A stretch of 64,000 bases of DNA from positions 744,001 through 808,000 of the forward strand of contig NZ_CP093845.1 of NCBI RefSeq assembly GCF_024732245.1, written 5' to 3'. Source of the DNA: Dietzia sp. B32. GTDB lineage: Bacteria; Actinomycetota; Actinomycetes; Mycobacteriales; Mycobacteriaceae. The position numbers and the translations under genes were made by a program. Of the stretch, positions 1 to 8,894 are shown in pieces. The stretch's first letter is position 1, and each line of letters starts with the position of its first letter. The notes beneath the pieces were generated by a model. That model saw nothing but the letters and a program-made list of their open reading frames with translations. It ran no database searches and was not told where the DNA came from.

Positions 1-17
1 TCCAGGTTAAGCGAAAG

Positions 18-30
18 TGAGTTCAGCTCA
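18..30. promoter_or_regulatory. TGAA-N5-TTCA operator, site A
   Basis: TGAGTTCAGCTCA, a diverged member of the TGAA-N5-TTCA palindrome family found at ten other places in this window. It lies 41 bp beyond the stop of the acyl-CoA ligase, so it probably controls a minus-strand gene lying to the left of the window. Bound factor unknown. Confidence 0.45.
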
Positions 31-53
31 CACGGTCTTCGACCAACAGATCC

Positions 54-70
54 GGCGGCGGATCGCCGCC
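54..70 (-). terminator. hairpin after acyl-CoA ligase
   Basis: Perfect 7-bp stem GGCGGCG/CGCCGCC with a 3-nt loop, immediately after the ligase stop codon on the minus strand. There is no clear U tract, as is common in GC-rich actinobacteria. Confidence 0.4.
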
Positions 71-71
71 C

Positions 72-1568
72 CTACTCGTCGGTGACGAGCTCGGCCGCCA
101 GCGAGGCCGCACCGCGGCGGTCGAGCTTGCCCACCCGGGACTGCGGGAGCGCGCTGACCGTCCGGACGTATTCCGGCCACTTGAACTTGGGGAAGTCCGC
201 CGCCTCGAGGTGCTGACGGATCTCGTCCAGGCTCAGCGCCTCGCGTTCGGAGACGACGAGGGCCGCCGCCCGCTCCCCGAGCACGGGGTCGGGCACCGGG
301 ACCACACACACCTGGTGGATGCCGGGGATCGCCGCGAGGGCGTCCTCCACCTCGTTGATGTCGATGTTGCGCCCGCCGCGGATGATGAGGTCCTTCTCCC
401 GGCCGCGGATGCTCACGCTTCCGTCGTCGTGGATGAGGGCGCGATCGCCCGTCGCCAGGAACCCCTCGGCGTTGACGTCGGGCGCCACCGGCACTCCCCC
501 TCGGGCGTATCCCAGGAACAGCGAGGGGCCCTTCACCTGGAGGGATCCGGTCTCCCCGGCGCCCAGCGCGGCCCCGTCCTCGCCCACCACGCGCACCTCG
601 GTCCCCGGGAACGGGCGACCGTCACGCCCCAGGCGGGTCTCGACGTCGTCGGACGGGGACGGCGTGGTGTGGCCCAGGCACTCGGACATCCCGAACACCC
701 GCAGCAGGGTCGTGCCCAGCTTGACCTCCGCGCCCCGCAGGGAGTTCTGGTTCATCGGCCCGCCGCCGACCGTCATGGCCTTCATGGCCGACAGCGCCCC
801 GTCGGCGCCGTCGACGAGCGTGAGTTGCAGCGCCATGGTCGGCACCAGCATCGTCCAGGCCACACGGTGCTCGCGCAGGAGTGCGACCGCCGCCTCGGGG
901 TTCCACTTCTCGGACGCGATCATGGGCCCGCCGAGCATCGCCGGCAGGTACATCCCGAAGCAGATCGCGGCAGCCGAGGACAGCGGCACCAGGGCGCCCA
1001 CGGCGTCACCGGCTTCCAGCCCGACGGCCTCGATGGTGGACCGCCCGGCGTAGCGCAGGGCGTCCTCGGTCTGGATGACGCACTTGGGCCGTCCGGTCGA
1101 TCCGGAGGTCATGGCCGCGACGGCCCCTCCGTTCCACCGCCCGACCCCACGGGAGACCCCGTCGGCCGGACCGTGGACACCCCACCCGTCCAGGGCCTCG
1201 CCGGCCGCGACGAAGCCCTGCTCCGCCAGGCCCCACACCGCGGCGGCGTGGGAGTCGGCCACCACGATGTCCGGCTGGAGGTCCTCCATGGCGATGTCGA
1301 ACTCGGAGCGCGTCGCGTGACCGCTCATCACGGCGAGCATCCCGCCGGACAGGCCCACCGCGACCGCGGCCGCGACGGTCCGCCACGAGTTGTCGGCGCG
1401 GATGAGGACCGTCGACGGGGCGTCCGCCGCGGTGTCCAGCAGCTGCGCGAGGTCGCGGGCTGCGCGCACGACCGCCTCGGTCGAGTGGGTCCCGTCGCCG
1501 TCCACGACCGCCACGGCGTCGGGGGTGTGGGCGGCGCGTTCGACGACGTCGCGGGCCAACTGCTTCAT
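72..1568 (-). CDS. AMP-forming acyl-CoA synthetase (class I adenylating enzyme)
   Basis: Predicted to activate a carboxylic acid to its CoA thioester with ATP, the entry step of the catabolic pathway in this locus. The 498-residue protein has the P-loop TSGSTGRPK at about 154-162, a FGMSE adenine-binding motif near 295, a GDRALIHDDG hinge-region aspartate near 375 and the C-terminal GKLDRR containing the catalytic lysine near 480, so it is full length. The ATG follows GAGGAG at good spacing. It is the last gene of a ten-gene minus-strand run that begins with the crotonase; the 126-bp gap to the preceding dehydrogenase is a low-complexity G-rich (plus strand) tract. The substrate acid cannot be told from sequence; aromatic, alicyclic and fatty acids are all possible. 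Confidence 0.9.
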   Translation of the reverse strand: MKQLARDVVERAAHTPDAVAVVDGDGTHSTEAVVRAARDLAQLLDTAADAPSTVLIRADNSWRTVAAAVAVGLSGGMLAVMSGHATRSEFDIAMEDLQPDIVVADSHAAAVWGLAEQGFVAAGEALDGWGVHGPADGVSRGVGRWNGGAVAAMTSGSTGRPKCVIQTEDALRYAGRSTIEAVGLEAGDAVGALVPLSSAAAICFGMYLPAMLGGPMIASEKWNPEAAVALLREHRVAWTMLVPTMALQLTLVDGADGALSAMKAMTVGGGPMNQNSLRGAEVKLGTTLLRVFGMSECLGHTTPSPSDDVETRLGRDGRPFPGTEVRVVGEDGAALGAGETGSLQVKGPSLFLGYARGGVPVAPDVNAEGFLATGDRALIHDDGSVSIRGREKDLIIRGGRNIDINEVEDALAAIPGIHQVCVVPVPDPVLGERAAALVVSEREALSLDEIRQHLEAADFPKFKWPEYVRTVSALPQSRVGKLDRRGAASLAAELVTDE

Positions 1569-1694
1569 GGTGACGTTCTCCTCGGGGGTTGTGGGTGGGG
1601 TCCGCGGGCGACGGCGGGCGATGCGGGCGGGGGCGGTGCTGCTGGGGTGCGGTGTGGTTGCGGTCTGGTGTGGTGCGGTGCGCCGGGCGCGCGA

Positions 1695-2762
1695 TCAGGG
1701 GACGACGACGAGGCGACCGGATGCCCGGCCGTGACGCAGATCCTCATACGCCTCGAGGACGTCGTCCAGGCCCCGCACCTCCACCACCGCGCTCAGGCTC
1801 CCGGCGGCGGCCAGATCGAAGACCTCCCGCAGGTGGTGATGGGGGCCCCAGAAGGGCGCGGACACGCGCCACCCGCGGGGCATCGAACCGGTCTTGTCGA
1901 CGGTCAACCGCCCGCCGGCGGATCCCACGACGGCCAGTGCCCCGCCGGTCGCCATGAGCCCGGGGGCCGCGTCGAGGGTGTCGGGGGACCCGACGAAGTC
2001 CATGACCAGGTCCGCCCCGGTCCCGCCGGACAACTCGTCGACGAGCGAACGTGCCTCGGCGACCGAGCCGACCGCGTGGTGGGCCCCCAGCCGGAGCCCG
2101 AGGTCGCGGGCGGCGGCGCGCGGATCCACCGCGATCACCACCTCCGGGGACCGGGCCGCGAGCACCTGGAGCGCGAGGTGGCCGAGGCCTCCGATGCCGA
2201 CGACCACCACGATCGCCCCCTCGGGGTTGAGCGGCTGGTCGGCGACGGCGTGGTAGGCGGTGAGTCCTGCGTCCGTCAGCGGCGCGAGTGCCGGCCCCGC
2301 GGCCGGGTCGACCTCGACGAGGTGGCGGGGCGACGGGACGAGCATGTAGTCGGCGAGGCCGCCGTCGTACCCCGTCCCGCCTCCGATGGGTCCGGTCAGC
2401 TCGACGCAGTAGTTGTCGCGGCCGCTGCGGCACTTACGGCACTTTCCGCACGACCAGACGCCGTGCACGCCGCAGGTGCGGCCCACCCAGTCCCCGTCGC
2501 GGTCGTCCCCGACGGCGACGACGGTGCCGACGACCTCGTGGCCCAGGGTGAACGGCAGTTCGTACGGCAGGACGCCGGCCGCCGAGTCCATAATGTGCAG
2601 GTCGGAGTGGCACAGTCCGGCGGCGTCCACACGCAGCAGCACCTGACCGGGACCGGGCGTCGGGACGGGGATCCGGTCGAGGGTGGGGGCCGATCCCCAC
2701 TCGTGCAGGCGGACCGCCCGCATGACCTCGGGCAGGCCGGCGGTCCCCGTCGCCCCGGTCAT
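1695..2762 (-). CDS. zinc-dependent alcohol dehydrogenase (MDR family)
   Basis: NAD(P)-dependent medium-chain dehydrogenase oxidising a pathway alcohol to a ketone or aldehyde. Visible marks are the catalytic-zinc Cys in GLCHSD (about residue 51), GHE near 75, a structural-zinc lobe SCGKCRKCRSGRDNYC near 106-121 with four cysteines, and the Rossmann motif GIGGLG near 190. Length 355 aa is normal. The ATG overlaps the stop of the upstream SDR as ATGA, so I start here although in-frame sequence continues further upstream. The second zinc dehydrogenase of the window (16519-17502) lacks the structural-zinc cysteines present here, so the two are not recent duplicates. Confidence 0.9.
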   Translation of the reverse strand: MTGATGTAGLPEVMRAVRLHEWGSAPTLDRIPVPTPGPGQVLLRVDAAGLCHSDLHIMDSAAGVLPYELPFTLGHEVVGTVVAVGDDRDGDWVGRTCGVHGVWSCGKCRKCRSGRDNYCVELTGPIGGGTGYDGGLADYMLVPSPRHLVEVDPAAGPALAPLTDAGLTAYHAVADQPLNPEGAIVVVVGIGGLGHLALQVLAARSPEVVIAVDPRAAARDLGLRLGAHHAVGSVAEARSLVDELSGGTGADLVMDFVGSPDTLDAAPGLMATGGALAVVGSAGGRLTVDKTGSMPRGWRVSAPFWGPHHHLREVFDLAAAGSLSAVVEVRGLDDVLEAYEDLRHGRASGRLVVVP

Positions 2763-3523
2763 CGTGCGGTCCACCCGCCGTCCACCGTGAGGACGTGACC
2801 GGTGACGTAGCTCGAGGCGCCCGAGGCGAGGAAGAGCACCGCCCCGTCGACCTCCCCGGCGCGACCGCCACGACCGAGCATCGAGTTCCGGCGGACCCAC
2901 CCGGCGGACTTGTCGTTGGTGAACAGTCCGTCGGTCATCTCCGTGTCGAACCATCCCGGGACCACGGCGTTGACGCGCACGCCGCGGCGTCCCCACTGCC
3001 CGGCGAGCTCGCGGGTGGTGCCGATGACGGCGGACTTGCTGGCCGCGTATCCGGCGCCCCCGATGGGCGCGGTGGAGACCAGACCGACCACCGACGAGAC
3101 GTTGATGATCGACATCTCCCGGTCCTCGGGCAGCGCCTTGACGGCGGACACCGACAGGTGGAACCCGGAGGTGAGGTTGACGCGCAGGATGTCGTCGAAC
3201 TCCTCGGCGGACTCCGTGAGCGCGTCGGGCGGTCCCGGACGACCGGCGTTGTTGACGAGGATGTCCACCGCACCGTTGATGCCGGATGCGGTGGAGATGA
3301 GGCGCTCGCGGTCGGCGGGGACCGTGATGTCGCATTCGACCGGCACGACGGATGGCAGGTCCGCGGCCAGCGCGGCGAGACGGTCCGCTCGGCGGGCCGC
3401 GGCGACGACGGTCGCCCCGGCCGCGGCGAGGGTCCGGGCGAACCCGTCACCCAGACCCGAGGACGCGCCGGTGACCACGGCGACGCGGCCGGTCAGGTCG
3501 AACAGCTCTGCAGGTGAGGCCAT
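2759..3523 (-). CDS. short-chain dehydrogenase/reductase
   Basis: Classical SDR of 254 aa: cofactor motif TGASSGLG near the N-terminus, NNAG, catalytic Ser in INVSSVVG and the YAASK active-site pair, with the family ending VDGGW. It probably oxidises a hydroxyacyl-CoA or a cyclic alcohol in this beta-oxidation-type operon. The start is the ATG 1 bp after the stop of the next SDR, and the stop overlaps the start of the zinc alcohol dehydrogenase, so translation is likely coupled. The arginine-rich second residue block of the cofactor loop (AARRADR) hints at NADP(H), which is weak evidence. Confidence 0.88.
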   Translation of the reverse strand: MASPAELFDLTGRVAVVTGASSGLGDGFARTLAAAGATVVAAARRADRLAALAADLPSVVPVECDITVPADRERLISTASGINGAVDILVNNAGRPGPPDALTESAEEFDDILRVNLTSGFHLSVSAVKALPEDREMSIINVSSVVGLVSTAPIGGAGYAASKSAVIGTTRELAGQWGRRGVRVNAVVPGWFDTEMTDGLFTNDKSAGWVRRNSMLGRGGRAGEVDGAVLFLASGASSYVTGHVLTVDGGWTAR

Positions 3524-3524
3524 C

Positions 3525-4289
3525 TCAGTACACCGCCGTCCGTCCACCGTCGACCGGGATGAGTGCGCCGGTGGTGTACCCGGCCTGGTCGGAGGCGAGG
3601 TGCACGACCATCCCGGCGAGCTCGCGGGGGTCACCGAGGCGGCCGGCGGGCAGACGGCCCACGACCAGCCCGAGGAACTCGGAGTCCCAGTCCGCCGCCA
3701 TGTCCGAGGCGAAGGCCCCCGGCATGATGCAGTTGACCCGCACCGTGGGGGCGTATTCCTGGGCGAAGGCGCGGGTGAGGGCGTTGAGCCCGTTCTTCGC
3801 CGCCGCGTAGGTGGCCTCCTGCGGGCTGGGTCGCTCGGCACCGATGCTGGAGATGTTGATGATCGAGCCTCCCCCGGCCTTGACCATCCGGTCACCGGCC
3901 ACCGCCATGAGACGGAACGGGCCCTGGAGGTTGACCTCGATCGTCTTGGTGAACAGTCCCTGGGTGACGTCGAGCGAGGTCGGCGCGAGGGGCGCTATCC
4001 CGGCGTTGTTGACCACGATGTCGATCGAACCATGGTCGGCGACGATCTTGTCGACCGCGGGCTCGATCGCGTCCCAGTCCCCCACGTGCAGCGCCAACGC
4101 GTGCGCGGCGGTCCCGGTCGCCTCGGAGATCTCGCGGGCCACGGCCTCGCACTGGTCGGCCTTGCGGCTGGAGACGATCACGGTGGCGCCGGCCTCGGAC
4201 AGAGCCAGGGCCATGGCCTTGCCCAGTCCGCGGGTGGCGCCGGTGACCAGGGCGACCTTACCGGCGAGAAGAGTGGACGGGTAGCTCAT
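3525..4289 (-). CDS. short-chain dehydrogenase/reductase
   Basis: Classical SDR of 254 aa with TGATRGLG, NNAG, INISSIG and YAAAK motifs and a VDGGR end. Probable role: oxidation of a hydroxyacyl-CoA or alcohol intermediate. ATG at 4289 overlaps the stop of the upstream ACAD10/11-like gene (ATGA). It is only distantly similar to the adjacent SDR, so the two probably act on different intermediates. A SSRKAD cofactor loop suggests NADP(H), but this is inference. Confidence 0.88.
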   Translation of the reverse strand: MSYPSTLLAGKVALVTGATRGLGKAMALALSEAGATVIVSSRKADQCEAVAREISEATGTAAHALALHVGDWDAIEPAVDKIVADHGSIDIVVNNAGIAPLAPTSLDVTQGLFTKTIEVNLQGPFRLMAVAGDRMVKAGGGSIINISSIGAERPSPQEATYAAAKNGLNALTRAFAQEYAPTVRVNCIMPGAFASDMAADWDSEFLGLVVGRLPAGRLGDPRELAGMVVHLASDQAGYTTGALIPVDGGRTAVY

Positions 4290-5515
4290 GCCGATGCCTC
4301 CGACGTGGTGGACGGGGTGTACTTCTTCAGCTCCAGGCGGGCCATGGTGCGCAGGTGGACCTCCGACGGCCCGTCCGCGATCTGCAGCGCACGGGTCAAC
4401 GCGAAGAACCGGCCGAGGACGTTGTCGTCGCTGACACCCGCGGCGCCGAACGTCTGGATCGCGCGGTCGACGACCCGGTGGGCGGTCTCCATCGCACTGA
4501 TCTTGATCGCCGCGACCTCGGACCGGGCGGCGGCGTTGCCCTGGGTGTCCATGAGCCAGGCGGCCTTGAACGTGACGAGCCGGATCTGGTCGATCTCGAT
4601 GCGGCTGCGGGCGATCCACTCCCGGATCACGCCGCGCTTGGCGAGCGGTTCACCGAAGGCGACGCGGTCCGTGGCGCGTTGGCACATCATCTCGAGCGCC
4701 CGCTCGGCGATGCCGATGGCGCGCATGGCGTAGTGCATCCGGCCGGGCCCGAGACGCCCCTGCGCGATGGCGAATCCGCCGCCCTCCTCCCCGAGCATGT
4801 TCGTGACGGGGACCCGGACGTTCTCGAACAGGACCTCGCCGTGGCCGAGCCGGTCGTGGTAGCCGAGCATCGGCAGGTCGCGAACGATGGTCACGCCCGC
4901 GGTGTCCGTCGGGACGATGATCATCGACTGCTGGCGGTAGGTGCTCGCCTCCGGGTCCGATTTGCCCATGACGATCATGAACTTGCAGTCCGGGTCGATC
5001 ACCCCGGAGGCGTACCACTTGCGTCCGTTGATCACGTACTCGTCACCGTCGCGGACGATGCTCGTGGAGATGTTCGTGGCGTCCGAGCTGGCGACCGCGG
5101 GCTCGGTCATGGCGAAGGCCGACCGGATCTCGCAGTTGAGCAGGGGCTCCAGCCACTGCTTCTTCTGCTCGGCCGTGCCGTACAGGGCGAGGATCTCCAT
5201 GTTCCCGGTGTCCGGGGCCGAGCAGTTGATCGCCTCGTTGCCGATGAGCGACCGGCCGACGATCTCCGCCAGGGGGGCGTATTCGAGGTTCGTCAGGCCG
5301 GCGCCGAGGTCACCGTGGGCCATGAAGAGATTCCACAGGCCCTGCTCGCGGGCGATGCGCTGCAGGTCGCGCATGATCTGGGGCTGCTCGTGCGGGTTCT
5401 CGTTCTCGGCGACCTGGCGGTCGTACACTGCCTCGGCCGGGTACACGTGTTCGTCCATGAACACCTGCAGCTTCTCGGCGAGCTCCGCCGTCCGCGGGGA
5501 ATACGCGAAATCCAT
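4286..5515 (-). CDS. acyl-CoA dehydrogenase, ACAD10/11 type
   Basis: A flavoprotein of 409 aa that resembles the dehydrogenase half of mammalian ACAD10/ACAD11: the FAD/substrate motif MTEPAVASSDATNI, the central GPGRMHYAMR stretch and the signature ADGPSEVHLR near residue 383, where classical family members have GGTxExxR. In that family (and in LvaC of levulinate catabolism) the enzyme acts on 4-phosphoacyl-CoA, losing phosphate to give an enoyl-CoA. The gene directly upstream encodes the matching kinase domain, in the same order as in the ACAD10/11 fusion. The assignment to the subfamily is by motif; the 4-hydroxyacyl-CoA role is inference from family and context. Its stop overlaps the next SDR start. 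Confidence 0.85.
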   Translation of the reverse strand: MDFAYSPRTAELAEKLQVFMDEHVYPAEAVYDRQVAENENPHEQPQIMRDLQRIAREQGLWNLFMAHGDLGAGLTNLEYAPLAEIVGRSLIGNEAINCSAPDTGNMEILALYGTAEQKKQWLEPLLNCEIRSAFAMTEPAVASSDATNISTSIVRDGDEYVINGRKWYASGVIDPDCKFMIVMGKSDPEASTYRQQSMIIVPTDTAGVTIVRDLPMLGYHDRLGHGEVLFENVRVPVTNMLGEEGGGFAIAQGRLGPGRMHYAMRAIGIAERALEMMCQRATDRVAFGEPLAKRGVIREWIARSRIEIDQIRLVTFKAAWLMDTQGNAAARSEVAAIKISAMETAHRVVDRAIQTFGAAGVSDDNVLGRFFALTRALQIADGPSEVHLRTMARLELKKYTPSTTSEASA

Positions 5516-5542
5516 GGTCTGTCTCGTTTCTCGGGTGTCGCG

Positions 5543-6529
5543 TCAGGCCAGGCGTTCGATGCCGGTGACGATGAGGCGGTTGATCGTGTCGGGGAGGAGT
5601 TCCTGGGCCGGGTCATGGTGCCGGCCCTCGCGGTGGCGCCGGAGGTTGTGGCCCATGATCGCGGCCATCTTGAAGCGGCCGAGCGCGTCGAACCAGGTAA
5701 AGTCGGTGAGTGGACCGGCGGCGGCGCTGTAGGTGTCGATGAGCTCCTCCGGCGTCGGCAGTCCGGCGACCTCGCGACCCACGCCGGGGAAGTTGGTGCC
5801 GTCGGCAAAGACGAGGAACCAGCCGAGCTCGACCCGCGGGTCCCCCGGGCTCCAGATCTCCCAGTCGATGAGCGCGGCCGGCTCGGTGCCGTCGGACAGG
5901 ATGTTGCCCAGTCGGTAGTCGCCGTGCACCAGCACGGGGTCCACCGCATCGGGGATCCGCGCGGTCAGCAACTCCTCGAACCGCGCGGCGTCGGGGACCA
6001 GCTCCGGCGGCACGGCGGCCATGGTGCGGGCCCAACGCCTGAGCTCGTCGGCGGGCGAGAGGACCTCGCCGTCGACCGGGAGAGAGTCCAGCGGTACCGC
6101 GTGCAACACCGGCAGGACCTCCGCGGCGCGGCGCATCCGCGCCGCGGCCAGGGTGGGCTCGACGGCCGGGTCGTCCAGGACCGGCTCGAGGGACTCCCCC
6201 CGCACCAGGTCCATGGCGAACCACGCCGGCTCGGTCTCGTCGGTGGCACGGATTCCGGGCACGGGCACGTCGGTCCCCGCGAGCGCGGTCATGATCCGGG
6301 CCTGACGGAGCATGTCGTGACGCCCGATGGCCTTCTGCCCCGGGGGGACGGACTTGATGACGAACGACTCGTCGGCGCCGGAGATCCGGTAGGTCAGGCC
6401 CGAATGCCCGCCGAGCATCGGGTCGAGCGCTCCGAAGGGCCCGGACACGCCGGCCGCCTCGAGCCCGGCGACCACGCGGTCACGCAGCTGTGTCTCGTGG
6501 GTGGTCTCGGTGGTGTCGGCGGCGGTCAT
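5543..6529 (-). CDS. APH-family kinase, LvaA/ACAD10-11 kinase-domain-like
   Basis: Aminoglycoside-phosphotransferase-fold kinase of 328 aa. The ATP lysine sits in FVIKSVP, the catalytic Brenner loop is HGDYRLGN (about 200-207), and the metal-binding acid is in IDWEIW (about 219-224). Proteins of this branch phosphorylate the 4-hydroxyl of 4-hydroxyacyl-CoAs (LvaA) or form the N-terminal half of ACAD10/11. Sitting 27 bp upstream of the ACAD10/11-type dehydrogenase and overlapping the preceding ACAD stop as ATGA, it is unlikely to be an antibiotic-resistance gene. No small LvaB-like accessory protein was recognised nearby. Confidence 0.85.
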   Translation of the reverse strand: MTAADTTETTHETQLRDRVVAGLEAAGVSGPFGALDPMLGGHSGLTYRISGADESFVIKSVPPGQKAIGRHDMLRQARIMTALAGTDVPVPGIRATDETEPAWFAMDLVRGESLEPVLDDPAVEPTLAAARMRRAAEVLPVLHAVPLDSLPVDGEVLSPADELRRWARTMAAVPPELVPDAARFEELLTARIPDAVDPVLVHGDYRLGNILSDGTEPAALIDWEIWSPGDPRVELGWFLVFADGTNFPGVGREVAGLPTPEELIDTYSAAAGPLTDFTWFDALGRFKMAAIMGHNLRRHREGRHHDPAQELLPDTINRLIVTGIERLA

Positions 6530-7740
6530 GGCCTCGGCTCTCTGGGTAGGCCGAGCACACGCTCGGCGAGGATGTTTCGCTGGATCTCGTCGGTCCCCCC
6601 GGCGATCCGGTAACCCGGGGCGCCCAGGACGTGTTCCGTCCAGGCCCAGGTGCCCCAGCGATCGCCGCGCACCGCGAGCTCGGGACCGAGCAGGGTGCGT
6701 ACCGTCTCGGAGGTGCGGGCCATCGTGTCCGTGGCCAGGAGCTTGCCCACGGAGGCCTCCGGCCCGGGCTCGCGTCCGGCCACGACCGCGGCGGCGACCC
6801 TCATCCCCACCAGACGCTGCACGAAGCTCCGGCAGATCAGGTCGGCCACCTGGTCGCGCTCGAGGGCATCGAGATCGCGTCCGAGGTTCCGCGCGAGCTC
6901 GACCGCCCGGTCGGCGTTCTCGAGACCGAGTCCGCCCGAGTCCAGGCGCTCTGCGGCCAGGACCGTCAGCGCGACCTTCCAGCCGGCGCCGACGGGGCCC
7001 AGACGGTAGCGGTCATCCAGCTCGACGTTCTCCAGGAGGACCTCGTTGAACGAGCTGCCCCCGGTCATCTGGCGGATCGGCCGCACCGTCACACCGGGCG
7101 CGTCCATCGGCACGATGAACACGGTCAACCCCTGGTGCTTGGGGACGTCGGGATCGGTCCGGCACACGGCGACGCCGTAGTCGGACACCGGCGCACCGGA
7201 GGTCCACACCTTCGCGCCGTTGATCACCCAGCGTCCGTCGCGCTCGACGGCCCGGGTACGGACCGCGGCCAGGTCCGACCCGGCCTCGGTCTCGGAGAAG
7301 AGCTGGCACGCGATCAGATCGGTGCGCAGGAGTGCCCGGACGTACTCGGCGCGCTGCTCCTCGGTGCCCCACTGCGCGATGGTCGGGGCGATGAGTTGCT
7401 GCGTGACCGGGAACATCTCGGTCCGCTGCGGCAGGTCGTACTCCGCCTCCAGCCGCCGGAAGGCCAGGTCGAAGGCGATCGGTAGGCCCCGGCCGCCGTA
7501 CTCGGCACCCCAGGTCAGCGCGCCGAAGCCGGCGTCGAACTTGGCCTGCTCGTAGTCGCGGCGCCGGTCGGTCTCCTCGCGCTCCTGCTCGGGGGTCCAG
7601 TTCTCGAACACCACCACCGCGTCGGAGCCCTCACCCCAGGGTCGGGCCTGGCGCGGCGAGGCGACGGTGGACAGCCAGTCGCGGGCGGAGTCGATGAACT
7701 CGGACAGCCCCGCGGGCTGGGTGTCGGTAGCGGCGGTCAT
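6526..7740 (-). CDS. acyl-CoA dehydrogenase
   Basis: FadE-type FAD enzyme of 404 aa, introducing the alpha-beta double bond in an acyl-CoA. Motifs seen are FSETEAGSDLAAVRTRA, INGAKVWTSGA and the C-terminal GGTDEIQRNILAERVLGLP. Both ends overlap neighbours: the ATG lies within the thiolase stop region (ATGA) and the stop overlaps the APH-kinase start, so it belongs to the coupled operon. It is a different subfamily from the two other dehydrogenases here (4286-5515 and 23275-24396), which implies several distinct acyl-CoA dehydrogenation steps. Confidence 0.9.
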   Translation of the reverse strand: MTAATDTQPAGLSEFIDSARDWLSTVASPRQARPWGEGSDAVVVFENWTPEQEREETDRRRDYEQAKFDAGFGALTWGAEYGGRGLPIAFDLAFRRLEAEYDLPQRTEMFPVTQQLIAPTIAQWGTEEQRAEYVRALLRTDLIACQLFSETEAGSDLAAVRTRAVERDGRWVINGAKVWTSGAPVSDYGVAVCRTDPDVPKHQGLTVFIVPMDAPGVTVRPIRQMTGGSSFNEVLLENVELDDRYRLGPVGAGWKVALTVLAAERLDSGGLGLENADRAVELARNLGRDLDALERDQVADLICRSFVQRLVGMRVAAAVVAGREPGPEASVGKLLATDTMARTSETVRTLLGPELAVRGDRWGTWAWTEHVLGAPGYRIAGGTDEIQRNILAERVLGLPREPRP

Positions 7741-8894
7741 CGCCGGCCCCCTTCCAGAACGGTGCAGGCGCTGATCCCGGGCGCGCCGTAGACGTGGGTG
7801 AACCCGAGCCGCGGTGCCCCGGGGACCTGTCGGTCGCCGGCCTCGCCGCGCAGCTGGGTGACGATCTCGTGGACCTGACGGAGGCCGGATGCCCCGATGG
7901 GCTCGCCGTTGGCCAGGCAGCCGCCGTCGGTGTTGACGGGGAGACGTCCACCGATTTCGGTCTCGCCGCGTTCGAGCATGGACTCCTGCTCGCCGTCCTC
8001 ACAGAACCCGCATTCGGCCATGTGCATGATCTCCGCCCCGGACTCGGTGTCCTGGAGCTGCGCCACGTCGATGTCGGCCGGGGCGACGCCGGCGGTCTCG
8101 AACGCCCGGCGGGCCACCTCGGTACTCACGCTGCTCGGCTCGCCGTCGCCCTGCACGGCGGGGCTGAAGACCTCGAACGACCCGAACGGGCGGGTCCCGG
8201 TGGACACGGCCCGGACGGCCACGGCGCGGCCGCCCATCCGGGCCGCCACCTTCTCCGAGGCGAGCAGGATCGCGGCGCCGCCCTCACCCGGGTTGCAGAA
8301 CATGAACTGGGTGAGCGGGTCGTTGACCATCGGCGAGGCGGCGATCTCCTCCAGGGTCTTGGGATCGCGGCGCCAGGCGTTGGGGTTGATGCTGCCGTTG
8401 CGGTAGGCCTTCTCCGCCACCCGTGCGAGCGTGGTCTCGGAGATTCCGTGGCGGGCCATGTACCGGGTGATCTTCATGGCGAAGAACTGGGTGGTGACCA
8501 TGAGCCCGTGGGTGCCGTACCCCTCGGTGAGGCCCCAGTCCTCGGCCCGCGGGTCGAACGCGCCGCGCGGGTGCTTGTCGAACCCCACGGCCAGGGCCAC
8601 CTCCGCGGCTCCGGACCGGATCGCGTTGATGGCCGAGACCAGTGCGCTACCGCCTGTGGCGCACCCGTTCTTGACGTTGGTGAAGGGGATCCCGGTCAGC
8701 CCCAGGTCGGCGACGAGGGTGTCGGCGAGGCCGGAGCCGTCGCTGCCGCCGAAGGCGATCTGCACGTCCTTCCACTCCAGGCCGGCGTCCGCCAACGAGG
8801 TGCGGATGGCGGTCACGGCCATCTGTCGGCCGGTGACCCCGTCCTGGCGTCCGAACTTCGACAGTCCCGCGCCGACGATGAAGACGTCCGACAT
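7737..8894 (-). CDS. thiolase-fold acetyl-CoA acyltransferase/aldolase, SCP-x/Ltp-like
   Basis: Thiolase-superfamily protein of 385 aa of the lipid-transfer/SCP-x type: nucleophile region NGCATGGSA near residue 85, QDTESG near 285, NTDGGCLANGEPIGASG near 325 and a C-terminal YGAPG...AC. Members that are encoded next to a DUF35 protein act as a complex and either thiolyse 3-ketoacyl-CoA or, like Ltp2, carry out retro-aldol side-chain cleavage. The DUF35 partner is directly upstream with a 1-nt TGATG overlap, which fixes the start. Which of the two reactions applies cannot be decided here. Confidence 0.87.
   Translation of the reverse strand: MSDVFIVGAGLSKFGRQDGVTGRQMAVTAIRTSLADAGLEWKDVQIAFGGSDGSGLADTLVADLGLTGIPFTNVKNGCATGGSALVSAINAIRSGAAEVALAVGFDKHPRGAFDPRAEDWGLTEGYGTHGLMVTTQFFAMKITRYMARHGISETTLARVAEKAYRNGSINPNAWRRDPKTLEEIAASPMVNDPLTQFMFCNPGEGGAAILLASEKVAARMGGRAVAVRAVSTGTRPFGSFEVFSPAVQGDGEPSSVSTEVARRAFETAGVAPADIDVAQLQDTESGAEIMHMAECGFCEDGEQESMLERGETEIGGRLPVNTDGGCLANGEPIGASGLRQVHEIVTQLRGEAGDRQVPGAPRLGFTHVYGAPGISACTVLEGGRR

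Noticed and set aside
1569-1694. G-rich stretch as a G-quadruplex or promoter
   Set aside because: Low-complexity GC-rich sequence without a regular four-run pattern or promoter hexamers; probably just a gap in the operon.
210-2798. Long plus-strand open frame of over 800 codons opposite the ligase and alcohol dehydrogenase
   Set aside because: Low-complexity Arg/Gly/His product, no family motifs, no ribosome-binding site; it is an antisense shadow of GC-rich minus-strand genes. The same holds for other long antisense frames in the window.
5543-6529. Antibiotic (aminoglycoside) phosphotransferase
   Set aside because: The APH fold is real, but operon position beside an ACAD10/11-type dehydrogenase and overlapping genes fit acyl-CoA metabolism much better.
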